A DNA stretch of 64,000 bases from Oerskovia flava (GTDB lineage Bacteria; Actinomycetota; Actinomycetes; Actinomycetales; Cellulomonadaceae), in NCBI RefSeq assembly GCF_026163685.1, contig NZ_JAOXSR010000001.1, positions 62,001 through 126,000 on the forward strand, in the 5' to 3' direction. Below the pieces are notes generated by a model that had not been told where the DNA came from, made no database searches, and was given only the letters and a program-made list of their open reading frames with translations. This document shows, in pieces, positions 1 to 8,083 of the stretch (position 1 is its first letter; each line of letters starts with the position of its first letter). The translations under genes were made by a program, and so were the position numbers.

Positions 1-1425
1 TGAGGCGTCCGGGTCGCCGAGCCGTCGGCGGGCGGCGTCGAGGAGCGGCAGGTCCGCGACGGTCCACGCGCTCGGGTCCTCGCGCTGCAGCGCCTGCACC
101 TCGTCGGGCGCGAGCCACGGCGCGCACCGGTGCAGGTAGGCCGGGACCGTCCAGAGGTCGCCCACGAGGTCGGTCGGCTCGAGCAGCGGCCACGCGCGGC
201 TGAAGGTGCGCACGAGCTCCTTGTCCTGGACGAGCGCGCTGCGCACCTGGTCCGCCGGGACCTCGCCCTCGTCGGCGTCGCCTCCCGACTCGTCGCGCAC
301 CTTGTCCGCGAGGATCGACAGCAGCGCGTCCCAGATCTCGTCGCGGGCCTCGTTGTGCGGTGTGCCGGGGTCCACGGCCCCGTAGGCCTCCGCCCAGTCG
401 GCGGTGCTCAGCCAGACGTCCGCCCACGGCGTCTCGATCTCCATGCCCTCGGTGGGTGCCTGCTCGTAGAGGCCCACGGCGGGCTCGATCGCGCCGACCA
501 TCCGGGCGTCCGCCTTGAGCCGGGCCGCACGCGGGTCGGTCTCGGCGCCGGCCGCCGCGCCCTCGGGGACGAGGTCGCGCAGCGTGCAGGTCTGCACACC
601 CTCCTCCCCGAGGCTGGGCAGCACGTCGGCGACGTAGGCGAGGTAGGGCTGGTGAGGTCCGACGAAGAGCACGCCGCCGCGGCGGTGCCCGAGCCGGGGG
701 TCGGAGTAGAGGAGGTAGGCGGTGCGGTGCAGGGCGACGACCGTCTTGCCCGTGCCGGGACCGCCGTCGACGACGAGCGCCCCGCGGGACCCGGCGCGGA
801 CGATGGCGTCCTGGTCGGCCTGGATGGTCCCGAGGACGTCCTGCATCCGCGCAGTGCGACGACGGGCCAGGCCGGCGATGAAGGCGGACTGGTCGTCGAG
901 GGCTGGGTGACCGTCGAGCGCTCCTGGGGTGTCGAGGGCGAACACCTCGTCCCAGTAGTCGCTGACCCGGCCACGGGTCCAGCGGTACCGGCGTCGGCTC
1001 GCCAGGCCCATCGGTTTCGCGTGGGTGGCGCCGAAGAAGGGTTCCGCCGCCGGGGAGCGCCAGTCGACGAGCAGCCGCCGGCCCGTGGCGTCCGCGAGCC
1101 CGAGCCGCCCGACGTAGACGGGGTCCGTGCCGTCGGCGGGGACCATCCGTCCGAGGCACAGGTCGGCGCCGTACCGCTGCAGGGTGCGCAGGCGAGCGGT
1201 CAGCCGGTGGATCTCCTGGTCGCGGTCGAGCGCCGCCTGCCCGCTGCCGCCGGGTGCACGACGCGCGGCGTCGAGCCGGCTCGACAGGTCGGCGACCGAG
1301 TGGTCGATGCTCTCGGTGATCGCCGCGAAGTGGCGCTCGTCGCCGCCGACGAGCGCAGGGTCGGACTTCGCGGAGAGGGACGCTGGAAGGTCGAAGACGC
1401 TCGTGGTGCGGGGGGACGGGGTCAC
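1..1425 (-). CDS. helR: RNA polymerase recycling ATPase HelR (3' end cut by window)
   Basis: UvrD/Rep-superfamily helicase-like protein of the HelD/HelR group, which removes stalled RNA polymerase from DNA and in actinobacteria displaces rifamycins from the enzyme. 475 codons are visible and the C-terminal part lies outside the window. The Walker A motif GGPGTGKT sits at about residue 221-228, followed by the family stretch LGHRRGGVLFVGPHQPYL. The N-terminus carries the coiled-coil-like secondary-channel region typical of the group. The GTG at 1425 is chosen because GGAG lies 6 nt upstream; an ATG just upstream meets a stop two codons later. A perfect inverted repeat resembling a rifamycin-associated element lies 50 nt upstream. 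The long open frame on the opposite strand is a GC shadow. Identification rests on remembered similarity along the whole visible length and is strong. Confidence 0.93.
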   Translation of the reverse strand, partial: MTPSPRTTSVFDLPASLSAKSDPALVGGDERHFAAITESIDHSVADLSSRLDAARRAPGGSGQAALDRDQEIHRLTARLRTLQRYGADLCLGRMVPADGTDPVYVGRLGLADATGRRLLVDWRSPAAEPFFGATHAKPMGLASRRRYRWTRGRVSDYWDEVFALDTPGALDGHPALDDQSAFIAGLARRRTARMQDVLGTIQADQDAIVRAGSRGALVVDGGPGTGKTVVALHRTAYLLYSDPRLGHRRGGVLFVGPHQPYLAYVADVLPSLGEEGVQTCTLRDLVPEGAAAGAETDPRAARLKADARMVGAIEPAVGLYEQAPTEGMEIETPWADVWLSTADWAEAYGAVDPGTPHNEARDEIWDALLSILADKVRDESGGDADEGEVPADQVRSALVQDKELVRTFSRAWPLLEPTDLVGDLWTVPAYLHRCAPWLAPDEVQALQREDPSAWTVADLPLLDAARRRLGDPDAS

Positions 1426-1474
1426 GTCATGCTCCGATCGTCGGGCCGTTGCCGTGTCATCGTCCGGCACGACA

Positions 1475-1495
1475 GGGGTCTTGCCGCAAGACCCC
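1475..1495 (-). promoter_or_regulatory. Candidate rifamycin-associated element (RAE) of helR
   Basis: Perfect inverted repeat with 10-bp arms GGGGTCTTGC and GCAAGACCCC around one central C, 50 nt upstream of the helR start. RAEs described upstream of helR and rifamycin-inactivating genes are inverted repeats of about this size, with outer G/C runs and a TTGC/GCAA core. The match in both position and form is good; function here is inferred. Confidence 0.72.
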
Positions 1496-1679
1496 CGGTG
1501 CGCTATACGTTGAGAACGGAAGGGCTGCTGTGGCGCACGCGCACGCGGCGGCCCCACGGCCTCCGCGGTGAGCGCGCCGACGCGGGCGCGCTCGGCGCGC
1601 GAGGGTTCGGGCTACCATCGGCGTCGATCTGACGTCGCTGCTCCGCGAGCTCGGCTGACCGTCCGCAGAGTGGAGCACC

Positions 1680-2210
1680 ATGACCGACCCGCGCACCGAG
1701 CCCCCCGTGGTTGCCGACGAGATCGGGACGCTGCGAGGCTTCCTCGACTTCCACCGCGAGACGATGCGGTGGAAGACTGCCGAGCTCGGCGCCACCGAGC
1801 TCGCGACCAGGCTCCCGCCGTCGACCATGACGCTCGGTGGGATGCTCAAGCACCTCGCATTCGTCGAGTCGCACTGGTTCTCCGTCGTGCTCGTCGGCGA
1901 GCAGATCATGGCTCCCTTCGACACGGTCGACTGGTCCGCGGACGGCGACTGGGACTGGCACAGCGCGGCCGAGGACACGCCCGACCAGGTCCGCTCGCTC
2001 TTCGACCGCGCGGTCGCGGCCTCCGACGCGATCCTCGACGCAGTGCTCGCCGACGGCGGCCTCGACGCCCTGTCCGTCGGCGCGGACCGGCGGACCGGAG
2101 AGCGGTGGAACCTGCGGTGGGTACTCGTCCACATGGTCGAGGAGTATGCGCGGCACAACGGGCACGCCGACCTGATCCGCGAGTCGATCGACGGGTTCGT
2201 GGGCGAGTAG
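1680..2210 (+). CDS. DinB-superfamily (DUF664) protein
   Basis: 176-residue soluble four-helix-bundle protein of the DinB/DUF664 superfamily, which includes mycothiol-dependent enzymes and many proteins of unknown reaction. Expected metal-ligand histidines are visible in KHLAFVESHWF (about residue 57) and HMVEEYARHNGHADLI near the C-terminus. Length is normal for the family. GGAG 6 nt upstream of the ATG supports the start. It diverges from helR across a 254-bp spacer and is followed by its own short spacer before a MerR regulator, so it is probably monocistronic. Substrate cannot be told from sequence. Confidence 0.85.
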   Translation: MTDPRTEPPVVADEIGTLRGFLDFHRETMRWKTAELGATELATRLPPSTMTLGGMLKHLAFVESHWFSVVLVGEQIMAPFDTVDWSADGDWDWHSAAEDTPDQVRSLFDRAVAASDAILDAVLADGGLDALSVGADRRTGERWNLRWVLVHMVEEYARHNGHADLIRESIDGFVGE

Positions 2211-2246
2211 GCCCGGCTGTCGCTCCGTATGGGTGCCCTCTCGGCC

Positions 2247-2277
2247 TTGACCTTGACGTAGCGTCAACTTCTAGCGT
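2247..2277 (+). promoter_or_regulatory. MerR-type promoter with 19-bp spacer and embedded operator
   Basis: TTGACC (2247-2252) and TAGCGT (2272-2277) are separated by exactly 19 bp, the over-long spacing used by MerR-activated promoters. The spacer contains a perfect inverted repeat, TTGACG and CGTCAA around TAG (2253-2267). It lies about 50 nt upstream of the MerR gene, so autoregulation is the likely arrangement. Confidence 0.7.
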
Positions 2278-2329
2278 GGTGATCGCTGCCGCACACCGCG
2301 GTACGGGACTCGCACGGAGGAGGTGCGTC

Positions 2330-3118
2330 ATGGCGTCCACGGCAACCGGTCGTACGGCCGACTGGTCGATCCAGGAGGTCGCCCGGCTGGCCGGCACGAC
2401 GAGCCGCACGCTGCGGCACTACGACGCCGTCGGGCTGCTCGCGCCGACCAGGGTCGCGTCGAACGGCTACCGCCACTACGACGCCGACGCGCTCGTCCGG
2501 CTCCAGCGGATCCTGCTCCTGCGCGACCTGGGGCTCGGGCTGCCCGCCATCAAGGAGGCGCTCGACGCGTCCCCCGGCGGCTCCCAGGTCCCGGCGCTGC
2601 GCCACCACCTGGAGTGGTTGCGCACCGAGCGGCAGCGGCTGGCGCGACAGATCGCGTCGGTCGAACGGACGATCACGACGATGGAAGGAGGTGGCGAGCT
2701 CATGGCGGACGACATGTTCGACGGGTTCGACCACACGCAGCACAAGACCGAGGTGACCGAGCGCTGGGGCGCCGAGGCGTACGCGACGAGCGACGCCTGG
2801 TGGCGCGGGCTGTCCGACGACGACCGCGCGGCCTGGAAGGACCGCACCCGTCGCCTCGGTGAGGACTGGGCGGCCGCCGCGCGCTCCGGCGTCGGGCCGG
2901 GGTCGCAGGAGGCGCAGGCGCTCGCACGACGCCACGTCGAGTGGCTCGGCGCGGTGCCGGGAACACCCGGCGCCGGGGCGGCTCCCGTCAAGGAGTACGT
3001 CCAGGGCCTGGCCGAGATGTACGTCGCGGACGAGCGGTTCGCGGCGAACTACGGCGGCCTCGACGGCGCGACGTTCGTGCGCGACGCCCTGCAGGAGTAC
3101 GCGGACGCCCACCTGTAG
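2330..3118 (+). CDS. MerR-family regulator with TipAS-like effector domain
   Basis: 262-residue transcription factor. Residues about 10-80 form the MerR winged helix (IQEVARLAGTTSRTLRHYD, then the NGYRHYD wing). A dimerisation helix follows (about 85-120), then a C-terminal TipAS-type domain (about 130-262) built of helices such as TQHKTEVTERWGAEAY and ending in ALQEYADAHL. TipAS domains of TipA-like proteins trap thiopeptides or other drugs and activate their own promoter. The ATG at 2330 has GGAGGAGG about 6 nt upstream. Upstream is the 19-bp-spacer promoter annotated separately. No obvious target gene is attached, so autoregulation and trans targets are inferred. Confidence 0.88.
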   Translation: MASTATGRTADWSIQEVARLAGTTSRTLRHYDAVGLLAPTRVASNGYRHYDADALVRLQRILLLRDLGLGLPAIKEALDASPGGSQVPALRHHLEWLRTERQRLARQIASVERTITTMEGGGELMADDMFDGFDHTQHKTEVTERWGAEAYATSDAWWRGLSDDDRAAWKDRTRRLGEDWAAAARSGVGPGSQEAQALARRHVEWLGAVPGTPGAGAAPVKEYVQGLAEMYVADERFAANYGGLDGATFVRDALQEYADAHL

Positions 3119-3212
3119 ACCGATCGCGACGCCTCGCCCGCGGGGCGTCGCGGTCGTAGCCTGGTGGGCACGGCTCGCACTCCACCACCGTTCTCCAGCG
3201 CGGGAGGCCCCG

Positions 3213-5336
3213 ATGGGCACGACGACATCGCCGACGTCAGGGTCGTCGCCGGGCGCGACCTCGGAGCGTGCGTCGGGGCCGCGGACCATCCGCAACGTGG
3301 CGCTCGTCGGGCACAGCGGCGCCGGCAAGACGACGCTCGCCGAGGCGCTCCTGCACCGCGCGGGGGTGATCTCCCGGCCGGGCACCGTCGACGACGGCTC
3401 GACGGTCTGCGACCACGAGCCGGAGGAGATCAGCCGCGGCATCTCCGTCGGCCTGTCCGTGGCGCACCTGGACTGGACCGCCCCCGACGGCGTCACCTAC
3501 GACGTCACGCTCCTCGATACCCCCGGCTACGCCGACTTCGCCGGCGGTCTGGACGCCGCGCTGTCGGTCGCGGACCTCGCGGTCGTCGTGGTCAGCGCGG
3601 TGCAGGGTGTGCAGGCCGGCACCGAGGAGGCGTGGCAGCGGTGCGTCGACGCCGGCGTGCCGCGCATGGTCGTCGTGAGCAAGGAGGACCGGGCGCGAGC
3701 CGACTTCCGGCGGGTCGTCGACGAGCTCCGCGCGACGTTCGGGCCGGTCGTCGTCCCGCTCGAGCTGCCGCTCGGCGAGGAGCAGTCGCTGCACGGTGTC
3801 GCCGACGTCCTCAGCGAGCAGGGCCACGACTACGGACCCGACGGCCGGCACAGCACCGGCGCGCTCCCGGCGGACCTCGTCGACGAGGAGCACCGCCTGC
3901 ACGACGAGGTCGTCGAGGAGATCGTCACGCACGACGACGACCAGCTCGAGCGCTACCTCGGCGGCGACGAGCCGAGCGCGGCCGACCTCGAACGCACCCT
4001 CGCCCACGAGGTGCTCGACGGCGACGCCGTCCCCGTCCTGCTGGGTTCCGCCGTGACCGGGGTCGGGATCGACCGCCTCGCCGACTACCTGTGCGAGCTC
4101 GGGCCGTCGCCCGCCGACCGTCCCGCGACCGTCGTGGTCGCCTCCGGGGGCGGGGGACAGGGCGGGGCGCCGCACCTCGTCCCGGCCGACCCCGACGGTG
4201 ACGCGCTGCTGCACGTGTTCCGCACCGTCGTCGACCCGTTCGTCGGCCAGGTCTCGGTGTTCAAGGTGCTCTCGGGGACCGTGCGGAACAACGACCGGCT
4301 CGTCGCCACGGACTCGGGCGCCGAGGAGCGTCTGCACGGCGCGTTCCGGCTCACGGGCCGTGAGCACGAGCTCGTCGACCGGGTCGAGGCCGGTCAGATC
4401 GTCGCCGTCGCGAAGCTCACCGCCAGCCCCACCGGCACGCTGCTCGCCGCGCGCGCCCTGCCGCTGCGGGCACGACCGCTCCCCGCGCGACCCGCCGCGT
4501 ACGGCCTCGCCCTGCAACCCGTCTCGCAGGCCGACGACGACAAGCTCTCCAGCGCCTTGGCGCGGTTGTGCGTCGAGGACCCGACGCTGCACGTCGGCCG
4601 CACCGGGGCGCAGACCGTCCTCGCCGGGCTCGGCGACACCCACCTGGAGGTCGCGCTCGAACGGCTCGCCCGCACGTTCGGCGTCCACGTGACGACCGAG
4701 CCCGTGCAGGTCGCCTACCGCGAGACCGTCCGGCGCACGGTCGAGGCCGAGGGCCGGCTGAAGAAGCAGTCGGGCGGGCACGGGCAGTTCGCCGTCGTCC
4801 AGCTCCGGGTGAGCCCGCGCGAACGGGGCGCGGGCTTCGAGTTCGTCAACGCCGTCGTCGGCGGCTCGGTCCCCAAGACGTACCTCGCGGCGGTCGAGCG
4901 CGGGATCGTCGAGGCGATGGCGGCGGGCGGCCCGCACGGGCATCCGGTCGTCGATCTGCGGGTCGAGCTCTACGACGGCAAGGCGCACTCCGTCGACTCC
5001 TCCGACATGGCGTTCCGGACGGCGGCCGCGATCGGTCTCAAGGAAGCGCTCGCCACCGCCGGGACCGTGGTCCTCGAACCCGTGTGCGCCGTCGAGATCA
5101 CGGTGCCCACCGAGTCCCAGGGTGACGTCATGGGCGACCTGTCGTCCCGGCGCGGACGCATCACCGCGACCGCGTCGCTCGACGACCGGTGGGCGCGCAT
5201 CGACGCGCTCGTGCCCGAGGCCGAGCTCGCGCGCTACGTGCTCGACCTGCGCTCCCTCACGGGCGGACGAGGCCGGTTCGAGGCCGTGCCGGACCACTAC
5301 GACGCGCTGCCCGCCGGTCGTCGCGACCCGGTGTGA
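3213..5336 (+). CDS. Elongation factor G-like GTPase (EF-G2 type)
   Basis: 707-residue translational GTPase with EF-G architecture: G domain (about residues 28-300), domain II, and domains III-V ending in a normal EF-G C-terminus. G1 is GHSGAGKT, G3 is DTPGYADF, and the G4 position reads SKED rather than NKxD. This places it with the actinobacterial EF-G2/EF-G-like branch and not the housekeeping fusA, which normally sits beside rpsL-rpsG-tuf; none of those genes is here. In mycobacteria the EF-G2-like protein binds GTP poorly and its role is unsettled. ATG 3213 has GGGAGG 6 nt upstream. It converges on the heme oxygenase gene with an 18-bp gap. Naming is firm; function is not. Confidence 0.88.
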   Translation: MGTTTSPTSGSSPGATSERASGPRTIRNVALVGHSGAGKTTLAEALLHRAGVISRPGTVDDGSTVCDHEPEEISRGISVGLSVAHLDWTAPDGVTYDVTLLDTPGYADFAGGLDAALSVADLAVVVVSAVQGVQAGTEEAWQRCVDAGVPRMVVVSKEDRARADFRRVVDELRATFGPVVVPLELPLGEEQSLHGVADVLSEQGHDYGPDGRHSTGALPADLVDEEHRLHDEVVEEIVTHDDDQLERYLGGDEPSAADLERTLAHEVLDGDAVPVLLGSAVTGVGIDRLADYLCELGPSPADRPATVVVASGGGGQGGAPHLVPADPDGDALLHVFRTVVDPFVGQVSVFKVLSGTVRNNDRLVATDSGAEERLHGAFRLTGREHELVDRVEAGQIVAVAKLTASPTGTLLAARALPLRARPLPARPAAYGLALQPVSQADDDKLSSALARLCVEDPTLHVGRTGAQTVLAGLGDTHLEVALERLARTFGVHVTTEPVQVAYRETVRRTVEAEGRLKKQSGGHGQFAVVQLRVSPRERGAGFEFVNAVVGGSVPKTYLAAVERGIVEAMAAGGPHGHPVVDLRVELYDGKAHSVDSSDMAFRTAAAIGLKEALATAGTVVLEPVCAVEITVPTESQGDVMGDLSSRRGRITATASLDDRWARIDALVPEAELARYVLDLRSLTGGRGRFEAVPDHYDALPAGRRDPV

Positions 5337-5354
5337 CGCCGCCCAGCAGTGCGC

Positions 5355-6023
5355 TCAGCAGTGCGCGGCGCCGAGGTCGGCGAAGAGGTCGCTGTTCAGC
5401 CGGAACGCCAGCTTTGCCTCCGCGACGGTGCCCGCGAGCTGCTCCGGGGTGAGCCGGAGCGCGTCGAGGCGCTCGCGGTACACGTCCTTGAACGGCTTCG
5501 ACCTGGGGATCTCGGTAAACGTGTAGAACGCGAGGCCGTCGACGGACAGGCCGTAGTGCCGCTCCATCATCCGCTTGATGATCTGCCCGCCGGAGAGGTC
5601 GCCGAGGTAGCGCGTGTAGGCGTGCGCGGCGTAGGCGGGCAGGGACCCGCCGACCTCGTGCAGGCGCGCGACGTACCGCTGCGTCGCGGGGTGGATCGTG
5701 ACGCGCTCGGCCCAGTCCGCACCGACGAGGAAGGTGAGGTCCTTCTCGATCTCCGGGGTGCGCGTGAGCTCGTCGAAGACGAGGGTGGCGCCCTGGTCGT
5801 CCTGGCGGATCGCGGCGCTCGCCTGCTCGAGCGCGCCGTAGATCGCCCACTGCTGGGCGGCGAGGTCGGCGTACGCGGCGATGCCCAGCTCGCCTCCCAT
5901 GAGCTTCTCGACGAAGCCGGAGGACTCGGCGGCCTCGTGCTCGGGGCGGGTGCCCTCGCGCAGCCGAAGGGAGAGCGGCTGGTCGGTCGGTGTGGCTGCG
6001 GCGGGCGGGGTCACGGCGGTCAC
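5355..6023 (-). CDS. hmuO: Heme oxygenase (biliverdin-producing)
   Basis: 222-residue cytoplasmic heme oxygenase that opens heme to biliverdin, CO and free iron. The proximal-histidine helix is visible as TRPEHEAAESSGF (His about 29), and the distal-helix glycine motif as GDLSGGQIIKRMMERHYGL. The GTG at 6023 is preferred over an upstream start because GCAGGAG lies 6 nt ahead and it gives the family's usual length. A DtxR/IdeR-like box lies about 90 nt upstream, so induction by iron starvation is likely. No heme importer is adjacent. The MFS gene upstream on the same strand ends inside this iron box and may be a separate unit. Confidence 0.93.
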   Translation of the reverse strand: MTAVTPPAAATPTDQPLSLRLREGTRPEHEAAESSGFVEKLMGGELGIAAYADLAAQQWAIYGALEQASAAIRQDDQGATLVFDELTRTPEIEKDLTFLVGADWAERVTIHPATQRYVARLHEVGGSLPAYAAHAYTRYLGDLSGGQIIKRMMERHYGLSVDGLAFYTFTEIPRSKPFKDVYRERLDALRLTPEQLAGTVAEAKLAFRLNSDLFADLGAAHC

Positions 6024-6111
6024 AGAGGCTCCTGCGGGTGTTCGGGGAAGGCGTGGCGCGGCATGCTGACACATCGTCATGACGTCGCGTCAGGAACTCT
6101 ACAACGCGAAG

Positions 6112-6130
6112 TTAGGTTTGCCTATCCCCT
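6112..6130 (-). promoter_or_regulatory. DtxR/IdeR-like iron box upstream of heme oxygenase
   Basis: Nineteen bases beginning TTAGGTTTGCCTATCC match the DtxR/IdeR palindrome consensus at about 14 of 19 positions, with an almost intact left half. The box overlaps the TAA stop of the MFS gene and lies 89 nt before the heme oxygenase GTG. Iron-loaded DtxR family repressors control heme oxygenase in corynebacteria. Confidence 0.65.
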
Positions 6131-7386
6131 ACGGGGGGCTGGTCGTGGACGTCCTCCGGGTTGGGCAGGCGCGCGATGAACCGGAAGCCCAGCAGTGCGA
6201 CGAGCGCCGCGAGCCCGCCGGCGACGACGAGCGGCGTCGTCAGGTCGACGCGGGCCAGCAGCCCGCCGAGCAGCGCGCCGAGCGGCATGGTGCCCCACAG
6301 CAGCGTGCGCCACGTCCCGTGCACCCGGCCGAGCATCCCGGCCGGGATGAGGCTCTGCCGCAGGCTCATGACCAGGACGTTCCACACCGTCGTCGACCCG
6401 AACGACACGGCGAGGCACACGGCGACGACCGGGACGAGCGGCACCGCGCCCATGAGGACGAGGCTCAGCGGGCCGACGAGGTTGGCGCTCGCCATGACCC
6501 GCCCGGCCCCGAAGCGTTCCTTGGCGCGGCCTGCGAGGCCGGCTCCCACGAGGGACCCGACGGCGCCGACCAGCATAAAAGCGCCGAACCACGCCTCGGG
6601 GACACCGAGGCGCTCGAGCACGAACAGCACGACGGTCGCGGTCGCGGCGGAGAAGCAGATGCCGATGAGGACGCTGAGGATCCACAGAGGCTTGAGCAGG
6701 GGGTGCGCGAGGATGAAGCGGAACCCGTCGGCGAGCTGGCGGTACCAGGCGACGACCGGCTCGGTGCTCGTGGCCCGGTGCGTGCCCGCGGCGGCGACGG
6801 GCAGGAAGAACGCGAGGACGCCCGCGACCGCGTAGGCGAGCGCGCCGACCCCGAGCGGGATGACGACGGCGATCGCGAACAGTGCCGACGTGAGCGGCGC
6901 GGACAGGAAGTTCTGCACCGTGATCTCGCCGGCCTCGATGCGGGAGTTCGCGCGCGGCAGGTCGCGCCGTTCGACGAGCGCGGGGACCACGGCGCGGATC
7001 GCGCCGTCGTACAGCGTCTCGAACGCGCCGTAGGCGAAGATCACGACGTACAGCCACCAGATCGTCAGGGTGTCGGTCGCGGCGAGGGTCAGCAGGAGCA
7101 CGGCCAGGACTGTCCGCACGCCGTTGGCGAGCGCGAGGGCCCGGCGTCGGTCGATGCGGTCGAGGACGATCCCCGCAGGGATGGCGAAGAACAACCACGG
7201 CAGCATCGCGACCGCCGCGATGCCGGAGATGAGCAACGGGTCGTCGGTCAGCCGGACCGCGAGCAGGGGAGCGGCCACGCGGGCGATCCCGTCGCCGAGG
7301 CTCGAGCTGATGTTCGCCGTGACGACGTTGCCGAACGGCCCGCCCAGGTGGCGTCGGGGCGGGCGGGGGCGTCGGGTGCGGGGCAC
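6112..7386 (-). CDS. MFS transporter (MFS_3, enterobactin-exporter-like)
   Basis: 424-residue integral membrane protein with about 12 hydrophobic segments and the MFS loop motif IPAGIVLDRIDRRRAL between segments 2 and 3. Overall it resembles the MFS_3 group of drug and siderophore exporters. The GTG start has no spaced Shine-Dalgarno, but TACGCT ends exactly 6 nt upstream, the pattern of a leaderless transcript seen repeatedly in this window. It lies 30 nt downstream of a TetR gene on the same strand, so TetR control of efflux is the natural reading. Substrate is unknown. The iron box at its 3' end belongs to the next gene. Confidence 0.85.
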   Translation of the reverse strand: MPRTRRPRPPRRHLGGPFGNVVTANISSSLGDGIARVAAPLLAVRLTDDPLLISGIAAVAMLPWLFFAIPAGIVLDRIDRRRALALANGVRTVLAVLLLTLAATDTLTIWWLYVVIFAYGAFETLYDGAIRAVVPALVERRDLPRANSRIEAGEITVQNFLSAPLTSALFAIAVVIPLGVGALAYAVAGVLAFFLPVAAAGTHRATSTEPVVAWYRQLADGFRFILAHPLLKPLWILSVLIGICFSAATATVVLFVLERLGVPEAWFGAFMLVGAVGSLVGAGLAGRAKERFGAGRVMASANLVGPLSLVLMGAVPLVPVVAVCLAVSFGSTTVWNVLVMSLRQSLIPAGMLGRVHGTWRTLLWGTMPLGALLGGLLARVDLTTPLVVAGGLAALVALLGFRFIARLPNPEDVHDQPPVGDRQT

Positions 7387-7416
7387 CCTCCGAGCGTAGG
7401 CGAGTGGTCGCGCGTC

Positions 7417-8052
7417 CTACGCCGACAGCGACGGGCGGGCCGCGGGGCGCCCGGTCGGCATCGGGTCGGCGCCCACCGCCCGCAGGACGAACGCCTCGGT
7501 GGCGTCGATGGCGCGGGCTCGCTCGGCCGGGTCCTCGGGGACGAGGCGGCCGGCGAGGCACGCGTTGACGAGCTGGACGGTGGTGTCGATGTCCTGGTCG
7601 GGGAACTCGCCGATCTCGATGCCGGAGCGGAGGATGCGGCGCAGGATCGCCTCGACGATCTCGGCGTGCTCGCGCAGCCGCTGGCGGGTGCTGCGGGAGA
7701 GCACGGTGCGCAGGTCCGGGCCGGGGGCGAGGTGGAACACGCGCTTGAGCCTGGCCTGCTGGCGGATGTAGGTCCGCAGCTGCTCGACGGGGTCGCCGAC
7801 GTCCGCGAGCGCGCGCTCGAGCGTCTCGACGTACTGCTCGGTCTCGTGGGTGATGAAGCCGAGGAGCAGTGCTTCCTTGTCCGGGAAGTGGTTGTAGACC
7901 GCGGTGCGGCCGACGCCGGCCGCCGCGGCGATGTCGGCGAGGGAGATCGCGTCGAAGCCGCGGTCCATCATGAGGTTCGAGAGCGCGGCGAAGAGCTTCT
8001 GACGCGTCTGCGCGCGGTGCTCGTGGAGGGAACCTCCGATGATCTTGGGCAT
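7417..8052 (-). CDS. TetR-family repressor adjacent to MFS exporter
   Basis: 211-residue regulator. The N-terminal helix-turn-helix is clear (SLADIAAAAGVGRTAVYNHFPDKEALL split around residues 38-65), followed by an all-helical ligand domain. The ATG lies 6 nt after TATGAT, so the transcript is probably leaderless, and a 13-bp palindrome covers this -10 and the start codon. It probably represses itself and the MFS gene 30 nt downstream. Inducer unknown. A second, unrelated TetR lies immediately upstream on the same strand. Confidence 0.87.
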   Translation of the reverse strand: MPKIIGGSLHEHRAQTRQKLFAALSNLMMDRGFDAISLADIAAAAGVGRTAVYNHFPDKEALLLGFITHETEQYVETLERALADVGDPVEQLRTYIRQQARLKRVFHLAPGPDLRTVLSRSTRQRLREHAEIVEAILRRILRSGIEIGEFPDQDIDTTVQLVNACLAGRLVPEDPAERARAIDATEAFVLRAVGADPMPTGRPAARPSLSA

Positions 8053-8063
8053 GATGACATCAT
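8051..8063. promoter_or_regulatory. Palindrome over TetR start, probable autoregulatory operator
   Basis: ATGATG and CATCAT flank a single A, a perfect 13-bp palindrome. It overlaps both the TATGAT -10 element (minus strand, 8059-8064 region) and the TetR start codon, so a bound dimer would block initiation directly. Confidence 0.5.
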
Positions 8064-8083
8064 AGGCGCCCGGTGTCAGAATG

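Noticed and set aside
130-1632. 500-codon open frame opposite helR
   Set aside because: Very Arg/Gly/Val-rich translation with no recognisable domain; the opposite strand encodes HelR over its whole visible length.
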